A DNA stretch of 5,043 nucleotides. Origin: Prevotellaceae bacterium UBA3849. GTDB lineage: Bacteria > Bacteroidota > Bacteroidia > Bacteroidales > Bacteroidaceae. Both the position numbers and the translations under genes were made by a program. The stretch is from assembly GCA_002392645.1 (NCBI GenBank), contig DGHL01000095.1, positions 1 to 5,043 of the forward strand. The letters run 5' to 3'. Positions 1 to 5,043 of this stretch are shown here, piece after piece (position 1 is the first letter of the stretch; every line of letters starts with the position of its first letter). The notes under the pieces are model-generated. The model saw only the letters and a list, made by a program, of their open reading frames with translations, ran no database searches and was not told the origin of the DNA.

Positions 1-788
1 GTGCTTTCCTTTTCCCACTGCTTGGTTATCGAGTCGTCAGGGATGGCGTCGGTCAGTCCGGTGCCATAGATGCCGATGGTTGATTCCAGCAGTACACCAA
101 TCTCGTTGTTGTACTGTTCCTCGGTAAGGGTGACGTCGGTGCCGCCGCGCGATACCACTACAGGAGCATAGTAGGCACTGTAGTCAATCTTGACCTCTGG
201 GTAGATGAGCGAATAGGTCTCGCCGTCAGGGAACTGGTTACCCCATTCGTCGGTGTATTCGTTCCACGCTATAGAAATCTTGTCTTCGTCGACAGGTGCC
301 TTGAAAGGCTTCACTGCACCGGTCTGAGGCATGCCTGCCACCGAACGTATGTAGGCGTTGGTGGTCTTGTCATAGATTACGAGCAGGTAACCGTTACGAT
401 GGTTGTCAGCCTTGTAGTTCAGCTGGCGTGCACCGTGACCGTAACCAGGGTGACAGTAGAGACAGCCGCGGCGCACATATACAGGACCAAGTCCGTGGAA
501 GGCGCCATCGGTGTTGTCGTTATAGTTCTTCTCAAAGAGATACTCACCCTCGTTGAAGGCCGTCATCATGTTGGTGTTTTCCACGGCTTTCGTAGGTTGC
601 TCGTAGGCACTGGCCGTGTTGACAGACGTAGTGCCGAGCAGTCCGCCGGCATAATAGTCTTCAGGGTAGTCGGTAGTTGTCGGATCGCCAATTTCCCATG
701 AAACTGGTTCATCAGCGTCAGTTGATGAACAACTGACGCTGATGGTTGCGCCCATAAGAACAACTCCGAAGATCGAAAGTTTGTTCAT
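1..788 (-). CDS. Di-haem oxidoreductase (DUF1111/DHOR family) lipoprotein, 3' end outside window
   Basis: The frame is open from ATG at 788 to the window edge: 262 complete codons, with the C-terminus missing. The N-terminus is a lipoprotein signal (Lys3, hydrophobic residues 4-18, probable lipobox cysteine Cys20 followed by SSTDADE), so the protein is probably membrane-anchored outside the cytoplasm. Residues 78-85 (FNEGEYLF) and 99-113 (GLGP, then C109-L-Y-C112-H113) match the N-terminal haem region of di-haem oxidoreductases related to MauG and bacterial cytochrome c peroxidases. CxxCH is a covalent c-type haem site. The family normally has a second CxxCH further on, which would lie outside the window. 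The gene starts 22 bases after the imelysin stop codon with no promoter between, so it is very likely co-transcribed. There is no Shine-Dalgarno; the start lies in an A/T-rich stretch. A 15-bp inverted repeat covers codons 15-27. Family call is from motifs; the reaction and substrate are unknown, and a plain mono-haem protein is not excluded because the rest is unseen. Confidence 0.85.
   Translation of the reverse strand, partial: MNKLSIFGVVLMGATISVSCSSTDADEPVSWEIGDPTTTDYPEDYYAGGLLGTTSVNTASAYEQPTKAVENTNMMTAFNEGEYLFEKNYNDNTDGAFHGLGPVYVRRGCLYCHPGYGHGARQLNYKADNHRNGYLLVIYDKTTNAYIRSVAGMPQTGAVKPFKAPVDEDKISIAWNEYTDEWGNQFPDGETYSLIYPEVKIDYSAYYAPVVVSRGGTDVTLTEEQYNNEIGVLLESTIGIYGTGLTDAIPDDSITKQWEKES
710..744. 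repeat. Perfect 15-bp inverted repeat with 5-base loop inside the cytochrome gene
   Basis: The arms are CATCAGCGTCAGTTG (710-724) and CAACTGACGCTGATG (730-744), exact reverse complements separated by ATGAA. In the minus-strand mRNA this folds into a strong hairpin starting about 45 bases after the start codon. It covers codons 15-27, with the lipobox cysteine codon next to the loop. No U-tract follows, so it does not look like an intrinsic terminator. The inverted repeat is directly visible; a role in slowing translation or protecting mRNA is only inference. Confidence 0.9.
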
Positions 789-810
789 AATGTGATATGT
801 TTTTATAGTT

Positions 811-2013
811 TTACTTATTTGTCTGTATCTTAAGGATTGACTGATACAGCTTGTATGCATTGTCTGCCAGTGTGCGGTATGTAGCGAGCACTACGTTGTC
901 AACATAGTTTTCGTTAATCTTCTGACACTGTTGCTCTACTGTAGCGTTGCCTGCATAAGCGCTCAGAGTTGTCTTCATCTCATCAAGCGCATCATCCAGT
1001 TCACCGAGTGCGTCGATGGCCTCCTTGCATGAAGCGTCTGTGTAGAAGAGGGCAAATGGTTTCTTCATCGCATTGATTTTAGCCAGTGCTGCTTCAAGCT
1101 TTGCCTGTACGGTCTCTGCCTGTGATTTCAATGTGGCATTGCCGGCATTGAGGCAGAAGTAAATGAGTGAATTAGTGTTAGGAGTTGTTGCGCCTACTGA
1201 GCCATAGAGTGCGTTCTTACAGCTTACGATGTTGTCGTAGAAATCGATGATAGAGTTGTAAGCGTATGGAGACTCGATGTATGAGTTATCCTCACCTGAA
1301 TAAGGCAGACCTATCTTTGAGTCACCCACCTCACCGATGATGTCCTGGCATCCTGCAATAATCTCGAGTGTTGCGTCAAGTGCTGTCTCCCAGTCACCAG
1401 TGCCAGGATTCTTGAACGCCTTGCCGAAGTTGGTGTAGCTGTCAAGTTCCTCTGTCTGCTCGTCTTCATCGTTCACGCCGTAGTGTGAGTTGATGTAATC
1501 CAGTGCTATCTGATGGCGCTCAGCGTTGCTTTCCTTAGAGTCCCATGTAGCCTCAAGTGTCGCGGTAGCATTGTAGAGGTCTTTTGCCACCGCGCATACA
1601 TACTTGTATTCCAGCTCGGTAATCTGGCTGATGTTACGTGGCTGGCCCTCGCGGAACAAAACGTATTCTATGCCGTGATAGCCAAGGATGCCCACGCTGG
1701 CAGTCTTGATTTTGTTGTCGATGTCATTCATAAAGCTGTTGTCACGCAGCATGTTTGACAGTGTTGCGGCGTCAACAGGCCATGTGTCGGTGTGTGGGTC
1801 GATAGAATAGACATCCGCAGCACCGAAGAGGAATGCCTCTGAGTTCTCCCAGTTTGCACGCGCTGTCTTCCAGTCGGCACACGCCTGGTCGAGCGCTGTC
1901 TGAGTACCTGAAACAATTTCTGTGTTTACCTCGTCGTCGCTTGAACATGAAGCGAAGCCTGTTGCGAGTACGGCAGACATGGCTGCCATCTTTGAAAGAT
2001 TCTTGATTGTCAT
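811..2013 (-). CDS. Imelysin-like (peptidase M75 family) lipoprotein
   Basis: This 400-residue protein is close to the usual size for imelysin-like proteins. Residues 1-22 are a signal peptide with a lipobox at Cys23, followed by SSDDE, a serine/acidic pattern like the Bacteroidetes export signal that sends lipoproteins to the cell surface. The family motif GxHxxE is present as G111-Y-H113-G-I-E116. Other family-like stretches are the W/E-rich segment at 55-64, the TWP-D segment at 77-81, and the ESPYAYNSIIDFYDNI segment at 247-262. The rest is mostly helical with Ala/Leu/Lys-rich segments (296-317, 330-350), as expected of the two-bundle fold. Imelysin-like proteins are iron-regulated and thought to bind metal through the GxHxxE site; peptidase activity was reported for some members but is doubtful for most. 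It is the middle gene of the operon, about 115 bases after the porin stop and 22 bases before the cytochrome. Translation starts after an A-rich run (2014-2028) without a Shine-Dalgarno. Function as an iron or haem binding protein is inferred. Confidence 0.9.
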   Translation of the reverse strand: MTIKNLSKMAAMSAVLATGFASCSSDDEVNTEIVSGTQTALDQACADWKTARANWENSEAFLFGAADVYSIDPHTDTWPVDAATLSNMLRDNSFMNDIDNKIKTASVGILGYHGIEYVLFREGQPRNISQITELEYKYVCAVAKDLYNATATLEATWDSKESNAERHQIALDYINSHYGVNDEDEQTEELDSYTNFGKAFKNPGTGDWETALDATLEIIAGCQDIIGEVGDSKIGLPYSGEDNSYIESPYAYNSIIDFYDNIVSCKNALYGSVGATTPNTNSLIYFCLNAGNATLKSQAETVQAKLEAALAKINAMKKPFALFYTDASCKEAIDALGELDDALDEMKTTLSAYAGNATVEQQCQKINENYVDNVVLATYRTLADNAYKLYQSILKIQTNK

Positions 2014-2028
2014 TGTTTTATTTTTTTT

Positions 2029-2108
2029 CGTTATATCGTTATTTCGTTATGTCGTTATGTCGCCATCTCGTTATTTCGTTATGCCGTTATTACGCTATTT
2101 CGTTATAA
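2029..2108. repeat. Ten phased 8-bp tandem repeats, consensus CGTTATNT
   Basis: Ten consecutive units of exactly 8 bp fill the gap between porin and imelysin: CGTTATAT, CGTTATTT, CGTTATGT (twice), CGCCATCT, CGTTATTT, CGTTATGC, CGTTATTA, CGCTATTT, CGTTATAA. Every unit starts with CG and has AT at positions 5-6. In the operon mRNA the unit reads as N-N-ATAACG. The array ends 15 bases before the imelysin start codon, so a change in copy number would alter the leader of imelysin without touching either protein. Units have diverged, which suggests an old array rather than a recently slipping one. Confidence 0.93.
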
Positions 2109-2112
2109 CGGC
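2083..2112 (-). other. Intercistronic hairpin between porin and imelysin genes
   Basis: GCCGTTAT (2083-2090) and ATAACGGC (2105-2112) form a perfect 8-bp stem with a 14-base loop, about 17 bases after the porin stop in the mRNA. It is built from the last repeat units. No T-tract follows on the minus strand, so it is more likely an mRNA-stability or processing element that could set porin against imelysin levels than a full terminator. The structure is visible; the role is inferred. Confidence 0.5.
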
Positions 2113-2128
2113 TTTTGCCCGGATGTTT

Positions 2129-3568
2129 TCAGAGAAGCTTTCCGCAGTATGTTACGCTGAGGCTGAGGCTTGGCTCATTATTGTATGGCTGAACATACAG
2201 TGGACTGTCAGATGTCAGACCATTGTTCTTCGGCTTTTCAAAGAAACGGTATGAGTATTCGCCCTTGAATGTTATCTCTTTTATAGGAGAGTAGTTCACG
2301 CCGAAAGCGCAACGATACTTTTTAGTATATTTATACATCGACTTGTATGTTCCTGAACACATGGTGTTGTAGTGCTCAAAGCGGCCGAAGACATACATCT
2401 TCTCATTCTTCTCGCGCAGTTTCCTTATCTGCGAGAACACGTTGTAGCCTGCTTCAATTGCATAGCATACGGCGTTACTACCTATATTAGTGTAGTGGTG
2501 CGGGTTACCATCCTGATACTTGTGGTGGGTCCAGTTAGCCTGATTGTATGCAGAGATAGCGTCAGCGTCAGCGAAGTGCGCATAGTCCACGTTACCACGT
2601 ACTATCCAGTTCCAACGGTCGAGGGTGAAGTCAAGTGCTATGATTCCCAATGCACCCGTAACATCCTCATACTTGCTGCCAGGTGTGCGCAGAGTGTTAC
2701 GGAAGGTGTAGCCGTAATAGCCACTGAGTCCGATGCGCAGTCCTTTGACCGAGTAGTTATCTACGCGGAAAGCGCCTGCATAGTTGTTTGCAACCTTAAA
2801 CTCATACGGACTTGTTGCACCATAGTGAGCGAAGTTTTCTGCAGTGAAGCTCTCTGAGTTCAAGCCCGAAAGCAACTGCACCTCGTAGCGCCAGTCCTTC
2901 AGTCTGCCCCACAATGACAGACCTACCTGATGCCATGTGTTAGGCATAATGGTAGCCTCGCCTTCCGGACGATATACGGTGAAGAACTTGTTTGGCTCAT
3001 GATAGGCGTTGGAATATCCTACCGGCACTATTATCTCACCAGCTTTGATATTGAACTTGCCGCCCCAGAACTCCTTGTTTATCCAGAACTGCTCAAGGTT
3101 CACCTCGCCGCCCTTCTCTACCTCAGCTTCGTATTCTCCGGCCTCCTCAGCCTCTATCTCTACGGCAGTGCCGTTACCGCCGTGTTCAAACTCTATCTCA
3201 CTGCCGAACGTCCAGCCCTTACCAAAGTCGTAGCCTATGTTCAGACATACGTGTGGCAGGTCGAAACGGCCGTGGCTCGGATCATCCTTATATCTCTCAG
3301 GGTATTTGTAGCGGTTAAAACTCTGACTGTAATAGTTACGAGTCATCACCGCCTCGCCATAACCACCGATGTGCAGGCGCGATACCGCATCGATAAGTTT
3401 TGCCGCCTTGCAGTCCTTGGTGTCCGTCTTCTTCTCTTTGTCGGTGTTCTCCCTAACTTGATAGGTAGCACCCGTGGTGCCATCAACATTTGCGTTTGTT
3501 CCCTGTGCCATTGCGCCCATTGTTATCCCACAGGCAAGCATGGCTGTAATCAGTGTCTTTGTTGTCAT
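2129..3568 (-). CDS. Outer-membrane beta-barrel porin, first gene of the operon
   Basis: This 479-residue protein begins with a Sec signal peptide (Lys4, hydrophobic 5-18) and a predicted cleavage after Ala-Met-Ala21. From about residue 65 it is a run of alternating amphipathic strands rich in Gly, Tyr, Phe and Trp (for example IGGYGEAV at 67-74, VCLNIGYDF at 107-115, LRIGLSGYYGYTF at 277-289, ITFKGEYSYRFF at 432-443), ending in the strand SLSLSVTYCGKLL. There is no TonB box or plug domain, so it resembles a TonB-independent porin, of the broad phosphate-selective-porin-like type. Residues 137-155 hold nine glutamates in 19 positions, and 348-358 contain two His-His pairs; both could be loops that attract cations. 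The start codon follows an A-rich AGTTTAAGAAAA stretch. It is separated from the imelysin gene by a repeat array and shares its promoter. The beta-barrel call is firm; the substrate is not identifiable from sequence. Confidence 0.83.
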   Translation of the reverse strand: MTTKTLITAMLACGITMGAMAQGTNANVDGTTGATYQVRENTDKEKKTDTKDCKAAKLIDAVSRLHIGGYGEAVMTRNYYSQSFNRYKYPERYKDDPSHGRFDLPHVCLNIGYDFGKGWTFGSEIEFEHGGNGTAVEIEAEEAGEYEAEVEKGGEVNLEQFWINKEFWGGKFNIKAGEIIVPVGYSNAYHEPNKFFTVYRPEGEATIMPNTWHQVGLSLWGRLKDWRYEVQLLSGLNSESFTAENFAHYGATSPYEFKVANNYAGAFRVDNYSVKGLRIGLSGYYGYTFRNTLRTPGSKYEDVTGALGIIALDFTLDRWNWIVRGNVDYAHFADADAISAYNQANWTHHKYQDGNPHHYTNIGSNAVCYAIEAGYNVFSQIRKLREKNEKMYVFGRFEHYNTMCSGTYKSMYKYTKKYRCAFGVNYSPIKEITFKGEYSYRFFEKPKNNGLTSDSPLYVQPYNNEPSLSLSVTYCGKLL

Positions 3569-3636
3569 TTTTCTTAAACTAGTTTATTATATTCGAATTC
3601 GATTTCCACGTGAGATTGGTGCACGTCTTTGATTTC
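3569..3636 (-). promoter_or_regulatory. 5' leader of the porin operon mRNA
   Basis: If the promoter at 3643-3673 is used, transcription starts near 3636-3639 and gives a leader of about 70 bases. It includes a 10-bp palindrome TCGAATTCGA (3593-3602) and a small inverted repeat, ACGTG at 3608-3612 with CACGT at 3622-3626. The final bases before the ATG are A-rich, the usual Bacteroidetes initiation context. No known riboswitch is recognisable. Confidence 0.45.
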
Positions 3637-3642
3637 TGAGTG

Positions 3643-3673
3643 CAAAATTACAGCTTTTCTAAAACCCACGCAA
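3643..3673 (-). promoter_or_regulatory. Bacteroidetes-type promoter for the porin-imelysin-cytochrome operon
   Basis: On the minus strand, TTG (3673-3671) is followed by a 20-base spacer and TAATTTTG (3650-3643). This matches the Bacteroidetes primary sigma factor consensus of a TTTG/TTG -33 element and a TAnnTTTG -7 element with a 19-21 base spacer. It is the only good match upstream of the porin and would serve all three minus-strand genes. Confidence 0.75.
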
Positions 3674-3679
3674 TACCTT

Positions 3680-3695
3680 AAAATTATGAAATTTT
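3680..3695. promoter_or_regulatory. A/T-rich dyad just upstream of the porin promoter
   Basis: AAAATT (3680-3685) and AATTTT (3690-3695) form a perfect 6-4-6 dyad. It lies 6 bases upstream of the porin -33 element, a position suited to a regulator touching RNA polymerase. A/T-rich dyads of this length arise easily by chance, so support is weak. Confidence 0.3.
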
Positions 3696-3723
3696 CACAC
3701 TTAAAAACACCATCAGCCACTTC

Positions 3724-3755
3724 ACCTAATCATTTTTAGGTATTTCACAACCTAC
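3724..3755. promoter_or_regulatory. Candidate operator between the divergent promoters
   Basis: ACCTAA (3724-3729), six bases, TTAGGT (3736-3741) is a perfect interrupted palindrome. Eight bases later ACCTAC (3750-3755) nearly repeats the half-site, so TTAGGT-N8-ACCTAC forms a second imperfect palindrome. The cluster lies between the -33 elements of the two divergent promoters, where one regulator could control both. The TTAGGT/ACCTAA half-sites resemble those of DtxR-family iron regulators (TTAGGT-N7-ACCTAA), but spacing differs and the best palindrome is in the opposite order. The palindrome is visible; the regulator is inferred. Confidence 0.5.
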
Positions 3756-3780
3756 CTGCTAACAATTTATGATTAAATGC

Positions 3781-3811
3781 TTGCCAACTAATGTTTTTTT
3801 TAGTACCTTTG
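3781..3811 (+). promoter_or_regulatory. Bacteroidetes-type promoter for the FMN/4Fe-4S protein, likely leaderless
   Basis: TTG (3781-3783), a 20-base spacer and TACCTTTG (3804-3811) match the Bacteroidetes -33/-7 consensus, with the same spacer as the opposing promoter. Only five bases separate the -7 box from the ATG at 3817, so transcription should start at or beside the start codon. The mRNA would then have no leader, or almost none. This also argues against the in-frame ATG at 3769, which lies upstream of the promoter. Confidence 0.75.
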
Positions 3812-3816
3812 CGCTT

Positions 3817-4953
3817 ATGAAAAAAGAAAGCAAACTCTACGACTTGACAGTACGCATATTGTCGTTAATCTTCTGCGTCTTGGTCATCATAGGCATATCC
3901 CTTGCCCGTGACGGCAAAGCCGTTGGCATATCCCAGAAGGACTGCGAAAGCGAATCTGCCGCCGTTTCTGCCGATACGGCAGCAGTCACCATACTCACCG
4001 ACGAGGCCATTGTGGTAAATACCACAAACATGACGAAGGACATACAGGGCTACGCCGGCCCTACACCTCTGAAGATGTACATACGCAACGGTCGCATAGA
4101 CAGCATAGAGGTGTTGGGCAACGTAGAGACTCCTGAGTTTCTCGAGGCTGTGACAGGCGAGATTCTGCCGCAATACAAAGGTAAGACAGTGAACGAGGCC
4201 CTGAAGATGAATGTTGATGCCGTATCAGGCGCTACCTTCTCATCAAAGGCCATCAAGGCAAATATCAGCGTTGCATTAAGGACCGCCGCCAACAGCGCCG
4301 AGGCGCAGCAGCAATCTGCTGCCGCAAAATGGTTCTCTAACTTCATCGAAGGTTTGGGATGGGGCGAAACTTGTGCCATCATCGTCGCATTGCTTGCTGC
4401 CATACTGCCGCTATTCATCAAGAACAAGACCTACCGCCTGTTACAGATGCTACTCAACGTAGCCGTCCTCGGACTATGGACCGGTACGTTCGTCAACTAC
4501 TCTGCGCTGGTAGGCTATGCATCCAATCCATCAAACTTATTGAGGTCTCTGGCAATGCTGATACTTGTCTGCGTTGCATTCCTCTACCCGCTCTTCGGCA
4601 GGCGTGGGCACTACTGCGCATGGTGCTGCCCTCTTGGTTCTGCGCAAGACCTTGCATTCCGTCCTAAGGGAAAATGGCTCAACAAGTGGCGTAAACGCAT
4701 GGCTCCGTCAGGCAACACCCTGACCATGCTGCGCAAGTTCCGACTACTGCTGTGGACGGTATTGATTCTCCTGTCATGGCTTGGCATCACCTTTGCGTGG
4801 ATGGACTACGAATTGTTCAGTGCTTTCATCTGGCAGTCCGCTGCATGGATTGTCATAGCGCTGTGCATACTTACTATTATAATAGGTGTATTCATACCAC
4901 GCCCATACTGCCGGTTCATCTGTCCAACGGGTACATTACTCAAAATGCTTTAA
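3817..4953 (+). CDS. FMN-binding, NosR/NapH-like 4Fe-4S membrane electron-transfer protein
   Basis: This is a 378-residue protein counted from ATG 3817. A first membrane helix (about 12-30) leads to an extracytoplasmic FMN-binding domain (about 70-157), which has the motif D134-A-V-S137-G-A-T140-F-S-S. In NqrC/RnfG-type domains the threonine of SGAT receives FMN covalently from the transferase ApbE. Five more helices follow (about 186-201, 206-231, 242-261, 309-328, 341-361). Two CxxxCP motifs, C267-A-W-C-C271-P and C365-R-F-I-C369-P, lie in Arg/Lys-rich segments after helices 4 and 6, placing both on the cytoplasmic side by the positive-inside rule. These are the membrane-part motifs of NosR, NapH and PceC-like proteins; the C-terminal ferredoxin domain of NosR is absent, and the protein ends 9 residues after the last cysteine. 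The likely job is to pass electrons from a cytoplasmic or quinol donor to periplasmic FMN and on to an envelope partner. An upstream in-frame ATG (3769) would add 16 residues but precedes the promoter. The partner is unknown; the divergent haem lipoprotein is a candidate. Confidence 0.88.
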   Translation: MKKESKLYDLTVRILSLIFCVLVIIGISLARDGKAVGISQKDCESESAAVSADTAAVTILTDEAIVVNTTNMTKDIQGYAGPTPLKMYIRNGRIDSIEVLGNVETPEFLEAVTGEILPQYKGKTVNEALKMNVDAVSGATFSSKAIKANISVALRTAANSAEAQQQSAAAKWFSNFIEGLGWGETCAIIVALLAAILPLFIKNKTYRLLQMLLNVAVLGLWTGTFVNYSALVGYASNPSNLLRSLAMLILVCVAFLYPLFGRRGHYCAWCCPLGSAQDLAFRPKGKWLNKWRKRMAPSGNTLTMLRKFRLLLWTVLILLSWLGITFAWMDYELFSAFIWQSAAWIVIALCILTIIIGVFIPRPYCRFICPTGTLLKML

Positions 4954-4986
4954 GTGGGTTCTAATAATTCCCACTGTCAGATTTTT
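4953..4986 (+). terminator. Possible weak intrinsic terminator
   Basis: AGTGGG (4953-4958) and CCCACT (4970-4975) form a 6-bp stem with an 11-base loop, starting in the stop codon of the membrane protein gene. A T5 run (4982-4986) follows, but six bases separate it from the stem, so termination would be weak at best. Confidence 0.4.
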
Positions 4987-4995
4987 GAATTTGTT

Positions 4996-5021
4996 CTTGC
5001 TCTGGCAAGCGACCAAAGGTC
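4996..5021. repeat. Pair of adjacent small hairpins in the 3' intergenic tail
   Basis: CTTGC-TCTG-GCAAG (4996-5009) and GACC-AAA-GGTC (5011-5021) are two perfect short inverted repeats one base apart. They are followed by a GTCGAG-rich stretch to the window end. They have the look of a dispersed intergenic palindromic element, but no second copy is in the window, so this is a suggestion. No gene is seen between 4954 and 5043. Confidence 0.3.
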
Positions 5022-5043
5022 GAGCGTCGAGGGCAAAATGTTA

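Noticed and set aside
399..701. Open frame on the plus strand opposite the cytochrome gene
   Set aside because: The minus-strand frame here has a lipoprotein signal, CxxCH and family motifs; the plus frame has no recognisable domain, promoter or initiation region.
823..849. 7-bp inverted repeat (CTGTATC/GATACAG) at the end of the imelysin gene as a terminator
   Set aside because: The loop is 13 bases and no U-tract follows in the minus-strand mRNA; the next gene starts 22 bases after the stop, which favours read-through.
1922..2254. 110-residue plus-strand frame with RYFV-like repeats
   Set aside because: The repeats come from translating the 8-bp tandem array; the frame runs across the ends of two minus-strand genes and has no promoter.
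2372..3577. Long plus-strand frames opposite the porin (2372-2857 and 2930-3577)
   Set aside because: They are antisense shadows of a porin with a clear signal peptide and strand pattern; hydrophobic content is a side effect of reading the barrel codons in reverse.
3593..3602. TCGAATTCGA palindrome as an operator
   Set aside because: Only 10 bp, self-overlapping restriction-site-like sequence inside the leader; too short to separate from chance.
3769..3816. ATG at 3769 as the start of the FMN/4Fe-4S protein
   Set aside because: The promoter -33 and -7 boxes lie within this stretch, and the 16 added residues disturb an otherwise normal N-terminus with a short Lys-rich head before the first helix.

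Overview
The window looks like chromosomal DNA from a Bacteroidales bacterium, most likely a Prevotella relative. The evidence is two promoters of the Bacteroidetes -33/-7 type (TTG, 20-base spacer, TAnnTTTG), A-rich translation starts without a Shine-Dalgarno sequence, two lipoproteins with serine/acidic residues after the lipobox cysteine, and the protein families present. Genus is inferred from style only.

Layout: a minus-strand operon fills about 1-3640. It runs from a promoter at 3643-3673 through an outer-membrane beta-barrel porin (3568 to 2129), an imelysin-like (peptidase M75 family) lipoprotein (2013 to 811) and a di-haem oxidoreductase/DUF1111-type c-type cytochrome lipoprotein (788 to 1, cut by the window edge). 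The porin-imelysin gap holds ten perfectly phased 8-bp repeats and an overlapping hairpin. A perfect 15-bp inverted repeat sits inside the cytochrome gene, exactly over its lipobox codons. The intergenic region 3569-3816 carries two back-to-back promoters with a palindrome, ACCTAA-N6-TTAGGT, between them. On the plus strand, 3817-4953 encodes a membrane electron-transfer protein: an extracytoplasmic FMN-binding domain (SGAT flavinylation motif) fused to a NosR/NapH-like membrane part with two cytoplasmic CxxxCP motifs. It is followed by a possible weak terminator and a short hairpin-rich tail.

How it may work together (inference): imelysin-like proteins and di-haem oxidoreductases are found together in iron-regulated loci. 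Here they come with a dedicated porin whose sequence has Glu-rich and His-rich stretches, and with a divergent flavin/iron-sulfur electron conduit. A reasonable model is a metal (probably iron) acquisition module. The porin would admit or bind the metal, the imelysin-like lipoprotein would bind it, and the haem protein and flavinylated conduit would supply redox chemistry across the envelope. Nothing in the sequence alone proves the substrate or an interaction between the two transcription units.
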